Below, in pieces: positions 41,990 through 50,413 of a stretch of 64,000 nt of DNA (positions within the stretch are counted from its first letter, which is position 1; each line of letters begins with the position of its first letter). Source of the stretch: AC-51 sp963749895 (GTDB taxonomy: Bacteria; Actinomycetota; UBA4738; HRBIN12); contig CAVVOG010000003.1 of assembly GCA_963749895.1 (NCBI GenBank), positions 1,178,001 through 1,242,000 of the forward strand, written 5' to 3'. The notes beneath the pieces were generated by a model. It did not search any database, had not been told where the DNA came from, and was given only the letters and a program-made list of their open reading frames with translations. Both the position numbers and the translations under genes were made by a program.

Positions 41990-42569
41990 CGACCAGTCCC
42001 CGTTCCTTCGCCGTCTGCCACAACGCCTTCTCCAGGGCTTTCCTTCCCCGGTGCAGGCGCGACATCACCGTGCCGATCGGCGTGTCCATGATCTCGGCGA
42101 TCTCCTTGTAGCTGAACCCCTCGACGTCGGCCAGCAGGACCGGCATCCGGAAGTTCTCGGGCAACGACTCGAGCGCCGCCTTCACGTCGGCGTCCGGGAT
42201 CTTGTCGAGGACCTCCTCCTCGGCCGACCCCTCGACGTTGCGCCCTCCCAGCCGATCGAACAGGAACCAGTCGTCGGCGTCGTCGGGCGTCTCGACGATC
42301 TGGGGCTCACGCTGCTTCTTGCGGTAGGTGTTGATGTAGCTGTTCGTGAGGATGCGGTACAGCCATGCCTTCAGGTTCGTTCCCTCCTCGAACCCACCGA
42401 AGCCCCGGTAGGCGCGAAGGTACGTGTCCTGGACGAGGTCCTCGGCGTCCGCGGGGTTGCGCGTCATCCGCAGCGCGGCCCCGTAGAGGGACGGCAGCAG
42501 CGGCAACACGTCGCGCTCGAACCGCGCGCGGAGGTCCGGCTGATCGGTCGTCGTCGCCTGGGTGGCCAT
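41982..42569 (-). CDS. sigR: ECF RNA polymerase sigma factor, SigR/SigH type
   Basis: A 195-residue ECF sigma factor. Region 2 contains NPADAEDLVQDTYLRAYRGF and the SigR-specific GTNLKAWLYRILTNSYINTYRKKQREP; region 4 is MPVLLADVEGFSYKEIAEIMDTPIGTVMSRLHRGRKALEK. SigR controls thiol-oxidative stress genes. It follows the sulfite-oxidase-like gene by four bases, so it is read from that gene's promoter or from one inside it. No clear GGAAT/GTT autoregulatory promoter is visible immediately upstream. Confidence 0.93.
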   Translation of the reverse strand: MATQATTTDQPDLRARFERDVLPLLPSLYGAALRMTRNPADAEDLVQDTYLRAYRGFGGFEEGTNLKAWLYRILTNSYINTYRKKQREPQIVETPDDADDWFLFDRLGGRNVEGSAEEEVLDKIPDADVKAALESLPENFRMPVLLADVEGFSYKEIAEIMDTPIGTVMSRLHRGRKALEKALWQTAKERGLVDG

Positions 42570-42573
42570 CTGG

Positions 42574-44094
42574 CTACAGCGTAACCGCGTCGTAGCCGGT
42601 CGCTCCGGACGGATGCGGGTCGCTCGGAACCTCGATCTGCACCGAGCCGTCGCCGTCTGTGGCCCGGACCAGGATCCTCGTCGCGTCCGCAGGGTCGATC
42701 GCCAGCCTCCATCGGGCCCACGTGAGCCCCGATGGCGGAGGCTCGAGTTCCGCATCGCGCCAGGCGACGCCGCCGTCCACCGAGACTTCCACTCGCTCAA
42801 CGCGGCGATCACCCGAGTAGGCGACGCCCGCCACCGTCCAGATCCCGTCCTCGGGGCGGTCGATGCCGTCGATCCGAGACCACGTCTTCACGACGGCGGC
42901 CTTCACCCAGCCGCGCTGCTCCCAGTAGCCGAGGTACGGCGCGTCCACGACCTCGATCGACTCGAGCCACTTCGGCTGCTTCATCCCGTAGTAGCCGGGC
43001 GCCAGCAGCCGAGCCGGGAACCCGTGGGACCTCGGAAGGGTACGGCCGTTCATCCCCACCGCGATCAGCGTGATCGGGCGCATCGCGTCGGCCAAGGGCA
43101 GCGAATCGCTGTACCCACCGATCGCCCGGAACACCACCTCGAGCGCACCGCTCTTCGGGCGCGCCCGATCGAGGAGGTCCGCCAGCCGTGCGCCGGTCCA
43201 CGTCGCGGTGGAGATCAGGTCTCCGCCCACCGGGTTCGAGATGCACGCCAGCGTGGCGTGCTGTTCGACCAGGGGGGATCCGAGCAGTTCGTCGTAGGTC
43301 AGCTCGAACGGCTCCTCGACGAGTCCACCGACCGCGAGGCGCCACCGGGCGGGATCGACGTCGGGGTCGATCAGCTCCTCGTCGACGGTGTAGAAGTCCT
43401 CAATCGGGGTGATCCGCGGCGCGAGGCCAGGGACATCGTCGAGCGAGGCGGGGCGGAGCGGCGCCGTCGAGACGGGCGCGACCGCCAACGGGCGGGTGCC
43501 GGGGTCGGTCCGCCGCCCGAGCCGGCCGCCGAACGGCGCCCACGTGAGCGCGAAGGCTCCGGCGCCCGCGGCCGCCGCCTGCAGGACGAGACGCCGAGAC
43601 GGGTCGGGCGCCTCCGGCGCCGTCGCGCGGCCGTCCGTCGAGCGAACCCCCAGCCCGCGGGCCGTGACCCCCGCGCCGACCGCCGCACAGGCCGCGAGCA
43701 CCCCAGCGTAGACCGGGCGAGGCACCGTCGACGCGTCGGGCGCGAAGGCGAGCACGGCGACGAGCCACGAGGGCGCCGCGAGCATCAAGGATGCGGGTCC
43801 GGCCCCGATCCGTGCAGCCAGCCCCGGGAGGACCACCCGCCCGAGGGCCCAGGTCACGCCGACGAGCCCCGCCGTGACCACGACGACGGTCAGCGGCAGG
43901 GCGAGATGCTGCAATGCCTCGATGAAGAACGTGGCGATCCCCCCCGGTGTCGCCGTCGCGACGCGTTCGGCGACCGCGACCACCGGGAACGGCACGGAGG
44001 GCCACAGGGCCGTGACCGCCCCGGCCACGAGGAGCGCGACGGCCATCCCGCGCAAGGCTGCGGCAGAGCCACGACGTCGAGCCCGTTCGTCCAC
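42574..44094 (-). CDS. membrane-anchored sulfite-oxidase-family molybdopterin enzyme
   Basis: A 506-residue protein. Residues 1-160 contain several hydrophobic segments (VALLVAGAVTALWPSVPF; LALPLTVVVVTAGLVGV; SWLVAVLAFAP), then a second hydrophobic Tat-like stretch (RRLVLQAAAAGAGAFAL). From about 220 comes the oxidoreductase molybdopterin domain with the Mo-ligand Cys near 285 (TLACISNPVGGDLIS) and GMNGRTLPRSHGFPARLLAPGYYGMKQPKW. The C-terminal Mo-co dimerisation domain is from about 400. It may oxidise sulfite or repair oxidised thiols or methionine outside the membrane. The GTG start is six bases after a TACCGT box. Confidence 0.88.
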   Translation of the reverse strand: MDERARRRGSAAALRGMAVALLVAGAVTALWPSVPFPVVAVAERVATATPGGIATFFIEALQHLALPLTVVVVTAGLVGVTWALGRVVLPGLAARIGAGPASLMLAAPSWLVAVLAFAPDASTVPRPVYAGVLAACAAVGAGVTARGLGVRSTDGRATAPEAPDPSRRLVLQAAAAGAGAFALTWAPFGGRLGRRTDPGTRPLAVAPVSTAPLRPASLDDVPGLAPRITPIEDFYTVDEELIDPDVDPARWRLAVGGLVEEPFELTYDELLGSPLVEQHATLACISNPVGGDLISTATWTGARLADLLDRARPKSGALEVVFRAIGGYSDSLPLADAMRPITLIAVGMNGRTLPRSHGFPARLLAPGYYGMKQPKWLESIEVVDAPYLGYWEQRGWVKAAVVKTWSRIDGIDRPEDGIWTVAGVAYSGDRRVERVEVSVDGGVAWRDAELEPPPSGLTWARWRLAIDPADATRILVRATDGDGSVQIEVPSDPHPSGATGYDAVTL

Positions 44095-44100
44095 GCGCCC

Positions 44101-44106
44101 ACGGTA
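44101..44106 (-). promoter_or_regulatory. -10 box (TACCGT), leaderless sulfite-oxidase-like gene/sigR/rsrA
   Basis: TACCGT on the minus strand ends six bases before the GTG at 44094 and is the visible promoter for the three-gene unit. Confidence 0.5.
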
Positions 44107-44186
44107 CGCGCGTGAAGGTGACGGAAGTATGACGAAGCCTCTGCAGCTGCCGCCGCGACTGTCATATCTCGCGACCCGGTGCGAAG

Positions 44187-46211
44187 ATGGGTTCTATGCC
44201 CGACAACGAGCGAACCCCTGGACGACGCCCCGAGGGCGGCGGACCCGGAGCACCGAAGATGAAGGTGGCCCCGTGGGTCATGATCGGCTTGGTCGTCGTG
44301 GGCCTGCTCATGCTCAGCAGCGTCTTCACGAACGCCACCACCGACCAGATCCCCCTCTCCCAGGTCTACGACCTGATCGAGGAGGACCGGATCGTGGGCA
44401 CGGTGACGATCTCGGGGACCGACGTCTCGGGGACCTACGTCGACGATCAGGGCGGCGAATCGGCCTTCAGCGCCACGCTTCCGCCCAACTCCGACACCTC
44501 GACGGACCTCGAGCCGGCGTTGCGGGAGGGGAACATCGAGTTCAAGGGCCAGCAGCCGAGCGCCTGGCTCGGCCTGTTGGCGAGCATCCTGCCCCTCGTC
44601 CTGCTGATGGGCCTCGTCTACTGGTTCCTCTTCCGGCGGATGGCCGGCGGCGGCGCCGGGAACCCGCTCGCGATGGGCAAGAACAAGGTGAAGATCTACG
44701 ACCGCAAGGAGATGAAGACCAACTTCACCGACGTCGCGGGGGTCGACGAGGCGAAGGAGGAGCTGGGCGAGATCGTGGAGTTCCTGAAGAACCCCAAGAA
44801 GTACCAGCGCCTGGGTGGGCGGATCCCCAAGGGCGTGCTCCTGCTCGGACCTCCCGGGTGCGGCAAGACGCTGCTGGCCCGCGCGGTCGCCGGTGAGGCG
44901 AACGTGCCGTTCTTCTTCATGAGCGGCTCGGAGTTCGTCGAGATGTTCGTCGGGCTCGGCGCGGCGCGGGTCCGGGAGCTCTTCCAACAGGCGAAGGAGA
45001 AGGCGCCGGCCCTGGTCTTCCTCGACGAGATCGACACGATCGGCAAGGGCCGCTCGGGTGCGATGGGCGCCGGGTTCGGGGCCCACGACGAACGCGAGCA
45101 GACCCTGAACCAGCTGCTGGTGGAGATGGACGGGTTCGACTCCAGCAAGGGGGTCATCATCATGGCTGCCACGAACCGGCCCGACGTCTTGGACCAGGCG
45201 CTCGTGCGCCCCGGTCGGTTCGACCGTCAGGTCGTGGTGGACCGCCCGGACCTCTCCGGCCGCGAGGAGATCCTTCGGGTGCACGCGCGCGGCGTCGCCC
45301 TGGCTCCCGACGTCGAACTCCGCACGATCGCGGCGCGGACCCCCGGGTTCACCGGGGCCGACCTCGAGAACGTGGTGAACGAAGCGGCGCTGCTCGCGGC
45401 ACGGCGCGAGAAGGACGCCGTCACGGAGTCGGAACTCGAGGAAGCGATCGACCGGGCCTCGATGGGACTGGAGCGCAAGTCGCGGGTGATGAGCCCCAAG
45501 GAGAAGACCCGCGTCGCCGCGCACGAGATGGGGCACGCGCTCGTCGCCCACTTCTGCGACAACCTCGACCCGGTCCACCGGATCACGATCATCCCTCGGG
45601 GTACGGCGGCCCTGGGCCTCACCATGACCCGGCCGCTCGAGGACCGCTACCTCGCGACGGAGCCGGAGCTCCGCGACATGCTCGCGTTCGCGATGGGCGG
45701 GCGCGTCGCCGAGGAGATCACGTTCGGCGAGGTCTCCACCGGCGCGCAGAACGACCTCGAGAAGGCGACGCAGGTCGCCCGAGCGATGGTCTCCCAGTAC
45801 GGGATGAGCGAGGCGGTCGGACCGCTGTCCCTCGGGATGGACGACCAGAACGCGATCTTCACCGGTCCGAAGATCTCCGGGGGCACCGCCGAGAAGATCG
45901 ACCAGGAGGTCATGCGGCTGCTGAACGCCGCCCACGACCGCGCCGAGGAGATCCTCACCGAACGTCGCGAGCTGCTCGACCGACTGAGCGAGCTGCTCCT
46001 GGTGACCGAGACGATCGACGGCGCCGACCTGGAGGCGTACGCGACGGAGGCGAAGCCGATCCCCGACCCGGAGGTCGTCCGTCGGGAGGCTGAGCGCGAG
46101 GCGGCCGCGGTTGCGGCGGCCGTCGAGGCCGCGAAGCCGAAGCCGTCGGTGACACCGATCCCGCGTCCGGGGATCGCGCTCCCCCCGGCGCCCCCGATGC
46201 CCGCGGACTGA
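44187..46211 (+). CDS. ftsH: ATP-dependent zinc metalloprotease FtsH
   Basis: A 674-residue membrane AAA+ protease. Two membrane segments (about 32-50 and 130-150) flank a small extracellular domain. The AAA domain has LLLGPPGCGKTLLARAVAGE (about 221-240; Cys replaces the usual Thr of GPPGTGKT), LVFLDEIDTIG and ATNRPDVLDQALVRPGRFDRQ. The protease has HEMGH near 445. A Pro/Ala-rich tail ends the protein. It degrades misfolded membrane proteins and regulators. ATG 44187 is taken as start; ATG 44196 is equally possible because neither has a clear ribosome-binding site. Confidence 0.95.
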   Translation: MGSMPDNERTPGRRPEGGGPGAPKMKVAPWVMIGLVVVGLLMLSSVFTNATTDQIPLSQVYDLIEEDRIVGTVTISGTDVSGTYVDDQGGESAFSATLPPNSDTSTDLEPALREGNIEFKGQQPSAWLGLLASILPLVLLMGLVYWFLFRRMAGGGAGNPLAMGKNKVKIYDRKEMKTNFTDVAGVDEAKEELGEIVEFLKNPKKYQRLGGRIPKGVLLLGPPGCGKTLLARAVAGEANVPFFFMSGSEFVEMFVGLGAARVRELFQQAKEKAPALVFLDEIDTIGKGRSGAMGAGFGAHDEREQTLNQLLVEMDGFDSSKGVIIMAATNRPDVLDQALVRPGRFDRQVVVDRPDLSGREEILRVHARGVALAPDVELRTIAARTPGFTGADLENVVNEAALLAARREKDAVTESELEEAIDRASMGLERKSRVMSPKEKTRVAAHEMGHALVAHFCDNLDPVHRITIIPRGTAALGLTMTRPLEDRYLATEPELRDMLAFAMGGRVAEEITFGEVSTGAQNDLEKATQVARAMVSQYGMSEAVGPLSLGMDDQNAIFTGPKISGGTAEKIDQEVMRLLNAAHDRAEEILTERRELLDRLSELLLVTETIDGADLEAYATEAKPIPDPEVVRREAEREAAAVAAAVEAAKPKPSVTPIPRPGIALPPAPPMPAD

Positions 46212-46232
46212 GGCAGGGCTTCGCCCCGATCG

Positions 46233-47192
46233 CTACGAAGCCCCGGGGGGGCGTCCCTCGCCTTCGAGCCTCGGGTGGTCGTCGGGCTCCCCCGACAGCA
46301 CCAGATCCCAGCGATCACGCCAGCGGTCGAGGAAGCGGTAGAAGTTCCGTTTCGACCACTTCGCGCGCTCGTCGGGCGGCGTCTCGAACCACATGCGATG
46401 CTCGTGCTTCGTGACGGGGACGGGGACGACCTCGCAGAGGTACCCGGCGTCCTTGACCCGGAACGACCACTCGATGTCGGCGGTTCGGTACCAGCGGAAC
46501 TTCTCATCGAACCCGCCGACCTCCACGAGGACACCTCGGCGGAAGGCCATCAGGTAGCCCTCGACGGCATCGCACGCCCCAGCGCCGGCACGCTCCTCGA
46601 ACTCCCGAAGGTCGCGGGTGACGATCCCGAACGGACCGGCGATCCCGAGGTCGGGCCGGTCCAGGGCGGCCACGAGCGGCGTGAGGACGTCGCCGGTCGG
46701 CTCGATCGAGCCGTCGAGGGCGACCACGATCGGGGCGAGCGCCCTCCGTAGGCCGGCGTTGCGCGCTGCGGCCCATCCGGTTCCCTCCTTCAAGGACACG
46801 ACCTCGACGTCGTCACCCCACGTGTCGGGCGCCGCCCCGGTCACGTCGGCGACCACGAACTGGAGCCTGCGACCGCCCGCGTGTGCGCGGAAGGCCGTGA
46901 GAGCGCGCGCGATGTCACCGGGCCACCCCTCGCACACCCACTGGAGGCTGACGTCGTAGGTCGCGGGTTCGTCGAGCACGCTGACGACCTCCGCAGCAGG
47001 GACCCGTGTGGTTCCGGCCGAGGGCGGCGCCCCCGCAGGCTCGAGCGACCACCCCTGCGGTCCGTCCACGACGACCCAGCCCGAAGCCGCCAGCTCGTCG
47101 CGGAGGGCATCGGCTCGCGCGAAGTCCTTCGCGGCTCTGGCCGCGGCGCGCTCCTCCGCGAGCGCCCTGATCTCATGAGGCGCCTCAGCCAC
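46233..47192 (-). CDS. family-2 glycosyltransferase fused to a CysRS C-terminal-like segment
   Basis: About 319 residues. Residues 1-50 (EIRALAEERAAARAAKDFAR, ADALRDELAASGWVVVDGPQ, GWSLEP) closely resemble the C-terminal tail of cysteinyl-tRNA synthetase. Residues about 75-300 look like a GT-A glycosyltransferase: nucleotide-binding start YDVSLQWVCEGWPGDIARAL, GTGWAAARNAGLRRALAPIVVALDGS (DxD-like Asp), then VEVGGFDEKFRWYRTADIEWSFRVKDAGY, which is strongly GT2-like. The start is GTG 47192, overlapping the hydrolase stop by eight bases, with GGAG eight bases upstream. The acceptor is unknown. Confidence 0.75.
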   Translation of the reverse strand: MAEAPHEIRALAEERAAARAAKDFARADALRDELAASGWVVVDGPQGWSLEPAGAPPSAGTTRVPAAEVVSVLDEPATYDVSLQWVCEGWPGDIARALTAFRAHAGGRRLQFVVADVTGAAPDTWGDDVEVVSLKEGTGWAAARNAGLRRALAPIVVALDGSIEPTGDVLTPLVAALDRPDLGIAGPFGIVTRDLREFEERAGAGACDAVEGYLMAFRRGVLVEVGGFDEKFRWYRTADIEWSFRVKDAGYLCEVVPVPVTKHEHRMWFETPPDERAKWSKRNFYRFLDRWRDRWDLVLSGEPDDHPRLEGEGRPPGAS

Positions 47193-47961
47193 CTGCGTGT
47201 CTCCGGACGAACGACAGGACGGCCGCATCGGCCTCGGAGGCGCGCTCAGAGTGGTAGAGGTGGCCGGCGCCGTCGATCAGAACGAGCTCGGCGCCGGGGA
47301 TGCGCTCGGCGAGGATCTCGGCGTTCGCCGGGGCGATCATCCGATCTTCCGTGCCGTGCAGGACCATCGTGGGTGCCGCCACGGTCGGGAGACGGTCGTA
47401 GGCATCCCAGGCTTGCAGCGCCTCCCGTTGTCGCCGCTGCCCTTCCGGGTGGGGCGGCGACGACGCGCCGACGCGGAGGTCCTCGGCGACGTGGTCCGGA
47501 TGGGCATCGGGGAACCCCGGTGCGTAGAGGGCCCTCCAGGGCTCCCCCTTCGGGACGGTTCGGTCGTCGGACCGCACCGCGTGCGGATCCCCCGCGTGCG
47601 TACACGCCAGGACGAGCGACCGGACGCGCTCGGGATGCGTGAGCGCAAGCTCGAGCGCAACCATCCCGCCGAACGACTGCCCGTAGACGTGCGCACGAGC
47701 CACGCTCATGGCGTCCAAGATCGCGAGGGCATCGCCGACGAACGTCGCCATCGTGCAGGGGCCGGTCGGATCGTCGCTCCGGCCGTTGCCGCGATGATCG
47801 AAGGCGATCACGCGGACCTCGGCGGCCAGGGTGGGGATGTTGCGCCGCCAGCCCGGGATGTCCCCTCCCATCCCTTCGAGGAGCACCAGTGCCTCAGCGT
47901 CCACGGGACCGCTGATCTCGTGATACAGCCGGCAGCCGTCGGGCCTCGCCAGGAACGGCAC
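47185..47961 (-). CDS. alpha/beta hydrolase
   Basis: A 258-residue alpha/beta-fold hydrolase: LVLLEGMGGDIPGWRRNIP (oxyanion region), VIAFDHRGNGRSDDP, nucleophile elbow VYGQSFGGMVAL, acid in MVLHGTEDRMI and His in GAGHLYHSERA. It resembles esterases and the 3-oxoadipate enol-lactonase group, but the substrate is unknown. Translation starts with GTG, overlapping the upstream stop by one base (TAGTG). Confidence 0.87.
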   Translation of the reverse strand: MPFLARPDGCRLYHEISGPVDAEALVLLEGMGGDIPGWRRNIPTLAAEVRVIAFDHRGNGRSDDPTGPCTMATFVGDALAILDAMSVARAHVYGQSFGGMVALELALTHPERVRSLVLACTHAGDPHAVRSDDRTVPKGEPWRALYAPGFPDAHPDHVAEDLRVGASSPPHPEGQRRQREALQAWDAYDRLPTVAAPTMVLHGTEDRMIAPANAEILAERIPGAELVLIDGAGHLYHSERASEADAAVLSFVRRHAGG

Positions 47962-48383
47962 TAGGCCGTGGGACTCGTCGCGGCCTTGCGGAGCCGGGCC
48001 GCCACCGCCTCGAGCGTGCGGATCGCGATTGACGGGTGCTCGGACAGCAATCCCCGGAACACCCACTCGGTCAAGGCGAACAGGGTGACATCGGTCTCGG
48101 CGGTGACGGTCGCGGTTCGTGGTCCTCCGTCGAGCAGCGCCATCTCGCCGAAGAAGTCGCCCGGTCCGAGATGGTTCACCTTCTTGCCGCCGATCGTGAC
48201 CACCGCCTCGCCGGCGTCGATCACGAACAGCCCCGCACCGGGCTCCCCCTCCCGTGCGATCACCGAGCCCGCCTCGTGCTCTAGACGGCGCGCCGCGCGC
48301 GCGATCGTCTGCAGATCTCGCTTGGAACAGCCCCCGAAGATCGGCACCTGGCCGAGGCGGGCTACCACGTCGTTCGTTGCCAC
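47961..48383 (-). CDS. stand-alone cyclic-nucleotide-binding-domain protein
   Basis: A 140-residue CNB domain without a DNA-binding part: LGQVPIFGGCSKRDLQTIARAARRL, a beta barrel with GEPGAGLFVIDAGEAVVTIGG and the phosphate-binding cassette GPGDFFGEMALLDGGPRTATVTAE (FGE and R both kept), then helices EWVFRGLLSEHPSIAIRTLEAVA. It should bind cAMP or cGMP and signal through another protein. GGAGGGG lies three bases upstream of the GTG start. First gene of the operon with the hydrolase and glycosyltransferase. Confidence 0.85.
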   Translation of the reverse strand: MATNDVVARLGQVPIFGGCSKRDLQTIARAARRLEHEAGSVIAREGEPGAGLFVIDAGEAVVTIGGKKVNHLGPGDFFGEMALLDGGPRTATVTAETDVTLFALTEWVFRGLLSEHPSIAIRTLEAVAARLRKAATSPTA

Positions 48384-48472
48384 GTTCCCCTCCCTGCGGT
48401 GCGCTCGGGCGTGTCTCACGGGGATGCTACGCGCGGAGGCCGCCTGCGGTCCAGTCGCTCCGGGCGCCGCTC

Positions 48473-49903
48473 TCAGCCGACACGCCAGGTCTGCCAGTAC
48501 GCCTCGGCGTCGAACCCCTCCAGATGGCGCGCCGCGGCTCGCTCGATCCGCGCCTGGAACGCCTCGGTGGTCGCGACCCCGAGCCAGTGCTCCTCCGCGT
48601 GACCGGCGAGCAGCGTCACGAACCGGTCCAGACCGTACCGCCCGGCGAGGTCGGCGAGCATGCAACCCCCGCCCTCGTAGACGGTCACGTACTCGTCGCC
48701 GTGCTCCGCCCAGTACCCCATGTCGTTCGTCAGTCTGGTTCCCTCGCTCGGCCAATCGTAGGCGGGGCACCTCGTCCACGGAGCCCAGGGCAGCATCGAC
48801 GCCCAGGTAGCGAACGACTCGTCGAGCCACGGTTCCGAGAACTGGTCGTTGCCGACTATCGCGTACCACCACTGATGGGCCAGCTCGTGCGCGAGCACTC
48901 GGCGTTCGGGGTTCGCGAAGACGATGCGCGGGTATTCCATCCCGAGGAACGAGGTGAACGCCGCCACGACGACCTCGACCCCCGGGTAGGGGTACGGGCC
49001 GAACGACTCTGCGTAGGTCGTCATCGCGCGGACGCAGTCGCGCAGGGTCAGCGCTGCTCGCGAGGCCGTCATGAACGACGGCGGGTACCACACACGCACC
49101 CGGACGCCGTCGGCCGTGGTGGCCTTCGCCACGTCGAACCTCCCCGCCGCCCACGCGAAGTCTCGGACGTCTCGAGCGACGAAGGTCCGCGTCTCGCGCC
49201 CGGCGCGCTCCGACGTCGCGACGAGGCTCCCCGTCGTGGGCGTCGACAGTCCTGCTGGGACGTCCAGTGCCACCCGGTATCGACCGACGACCGAGAAGAA
49301 GCTCTCCCCGAGGTCGACGTAGGGGTCGAGGTGCCAGCCCTCGGCGTCGCGGACCGCGAGCGTCGGCAGGGCGTTCCCGAGCAGCGCGATGCCCAGGTGA
49401 TGCCCGAACCTGTCGTTGCGTGCGGGCACGGTGATCGTCAGTTCGAACCCGACCGTCGCACGGTCACCGGGCTCGAGTGGCGACGCGAGGTCGATCGGGA
49501 GCGCCGTGCACGATCGCCGAGCGGCCCCGAGCGTTCCCCCGGTGACGCCGGACAGCTCGATCGCGAGCGGATCGCACCCCGCGATCCCGTTCCCCCACGC
49601 CCGCAACCAGATCCGCACCAGAGGGGAGTCCGAGGTGTTCGTGAACGCGATCTCCTGCGACCCGCGCCAGACGGTCGCACCGGGGTCAGCCCGGAGGGAC
49701 ACGCGGTACCGGGGATCGCCGGGAGCGGTTCCGACGCTCTCGACCGCCGGTCGCTCGGACGTCGTGGAGGGCGTGGGGGCGACCGGGACCGGGGCCGGTG
49801 ATCGGGTGGGATCGCTCGCGGTCGTCCGCCCCGTCCCGCTGCACGCCGACAGCAGCATGACGAAGCCGACGGCATACGCCGTCGGGCGCGGGAAGGCGGC
49901 CAT
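48473..49903 (-). CDS. M1-family metallopeptidase, lipoprotein
   Basis: A 476-residue exported peptidase. The signal peptide ends in the lipobox LLSAC (Cys about 19), followed by a Pro/Ser/Thr-rich tether (to about 55). The catalytic part has FLGMEYPRIVF (GxMEN-like), the zinc motif VLAHELAHQWWYAIVGND and the third ligand in WLDESFATW. It is shorter than full M1 aminopeptidases, lacking the C-terminal helical domain. It probably trims peptides at the cell surface. The ATG at 49903 is six bases after TACACT, so the longer in-frame start is unlikely. Confidence 0.88.
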   Translation of the reverse strand: MAAFPRPTAYAVGFVMLLSACSGTGRTTASDPTRSPAPVPVAPTPSTTSERPAVESVGTAPGDPRYRVSLRADPGATVWRGSQEIAFTNTSDSPLVRIWLRAWGNGIAGCDPLAIELSGVTGGTLGAARRSCTALPIDLASPLEPGDRATVGFELTITVPARNDRFGHHLGIALLGNALPTLAVRDAEGWHLDPYVDLGESFFSVVGRYRVALDVPAGLSTPTTGSLVATSERAGRETRTFVARDVRDFAWAAGRFDVAKATTADGVRVRVWYPPSFMTASRAALTLRDCVRAMTTYAESFGPYPYPGVEVVVAAFTSFLGMEYPRIVFANPERRVLAHELAHQWWYAIVGNDQFSEPWLDESFATWASMLPWAPWTRCPAYDWPSEGTRLTNDMGYWAEHGDEYVTVYEGGGCMLADLAGRYGLDRFVTLLAGHAEEHWLGVATTEAFQARIERAAARHLEGFDAEAYWQTWRVG

Positions 49904-49909
49904 GAACGG

Positions 49910-49915
49910 AGTGTA
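49910..49915 (-). promoter_or_regulatory. -10 box (TACACT), leaderless M1 peptidase
   Basis: TACACT on the minus strand ends six bases before the ATG at 49903. Confidence 0.5.
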
Positions 49916-50047
49916 CGGGCGGTGCCGCGAGGCCGTATCGGCCGTTGGACGCGGGCGCGTCACCTATCGACCGCAGGTCCTTCGGCCGTGGTCGCCGGCG
50001 CGACCTCGCGATACACCCCGAACCGTACCTACCCGAAGGAGGCAGAG

Positions 50048-50272
50048 GTGAGCGAGAGCATCTACCGGGTAACCGAGGTGATCGGGACCAGTCCCGAGTC
50101 GTGGGAGGACGCGACGCGTCACGCGGTCGAGACGGCCGCACGGACGCTGCGCGACCTGCGGGTCGGGGAGGTCGTCAAGCTCGACGTCACGATCGAGGAG
50201 GGGCGGGTCACGACCTACCGCGCGCGGGTCAACATCTCGTTCAAGTACGACCCCGAGCACGCGGAGCACTGA
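50048..50272 (+). CDS. dodecin
   Basis: A 74-residue flavin-storage protein that forms a dodecamer. The sequence SESIYRVTEVIGTSPESWEDATRHAVETAARTLRDLRVGEV...RARVNISFKYDP has the dodecin fold, including the Trp that stacks on flavin. Start GTG, with AAGGAGG upstream. It sits alone between the M1 peptidase and an RTX-type gene and would buffer free FMN, FAD or riboflavin. Confidence 0.92.
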   Translation: MSESIYRVTEVIGTSPESWEDATRHAVETAARTLRDLRVGEVVKLDVTIEEGRVTTYRARVNISFKYDPEHAEH

Positions 50273-50307
50273 GCGAGGGACCGCGACGACGAGGCCGGTC
50301 GAGGGAG

Positions 50308-50319
50308 GGCCGAAAGGCC
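50308..50319. other. GNRA-loop hairpin upstream of the second RTX-type gene
   Basis: GGCC-GAAA-GGCC forms a short hairpin with a GNRA tetraloop in the 141-base gap between dodecin and the RTX-type gene. It may belong to the dodecin 3' end or to the leader of the next mRNA. I see no known riboswitch. Confidence 0.35.
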
Positions 50320-50413
50320 ATTGCGCTTCCGTGCAGCCCTTTGAGAGTATCGCCGACGTACCTGTCTGACGCGGCCCCCCCCGAGAACCGCGCCGCTGGA
50401 GAAGGAGCCTCGC

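Noticed and set aside
50273..50413. Possible riboswitch upstream of the second RTX-type gene
   Set aside because: Only one short GNRA hairpin is visible; no conserved core of a known riboswitch class could be recognised.
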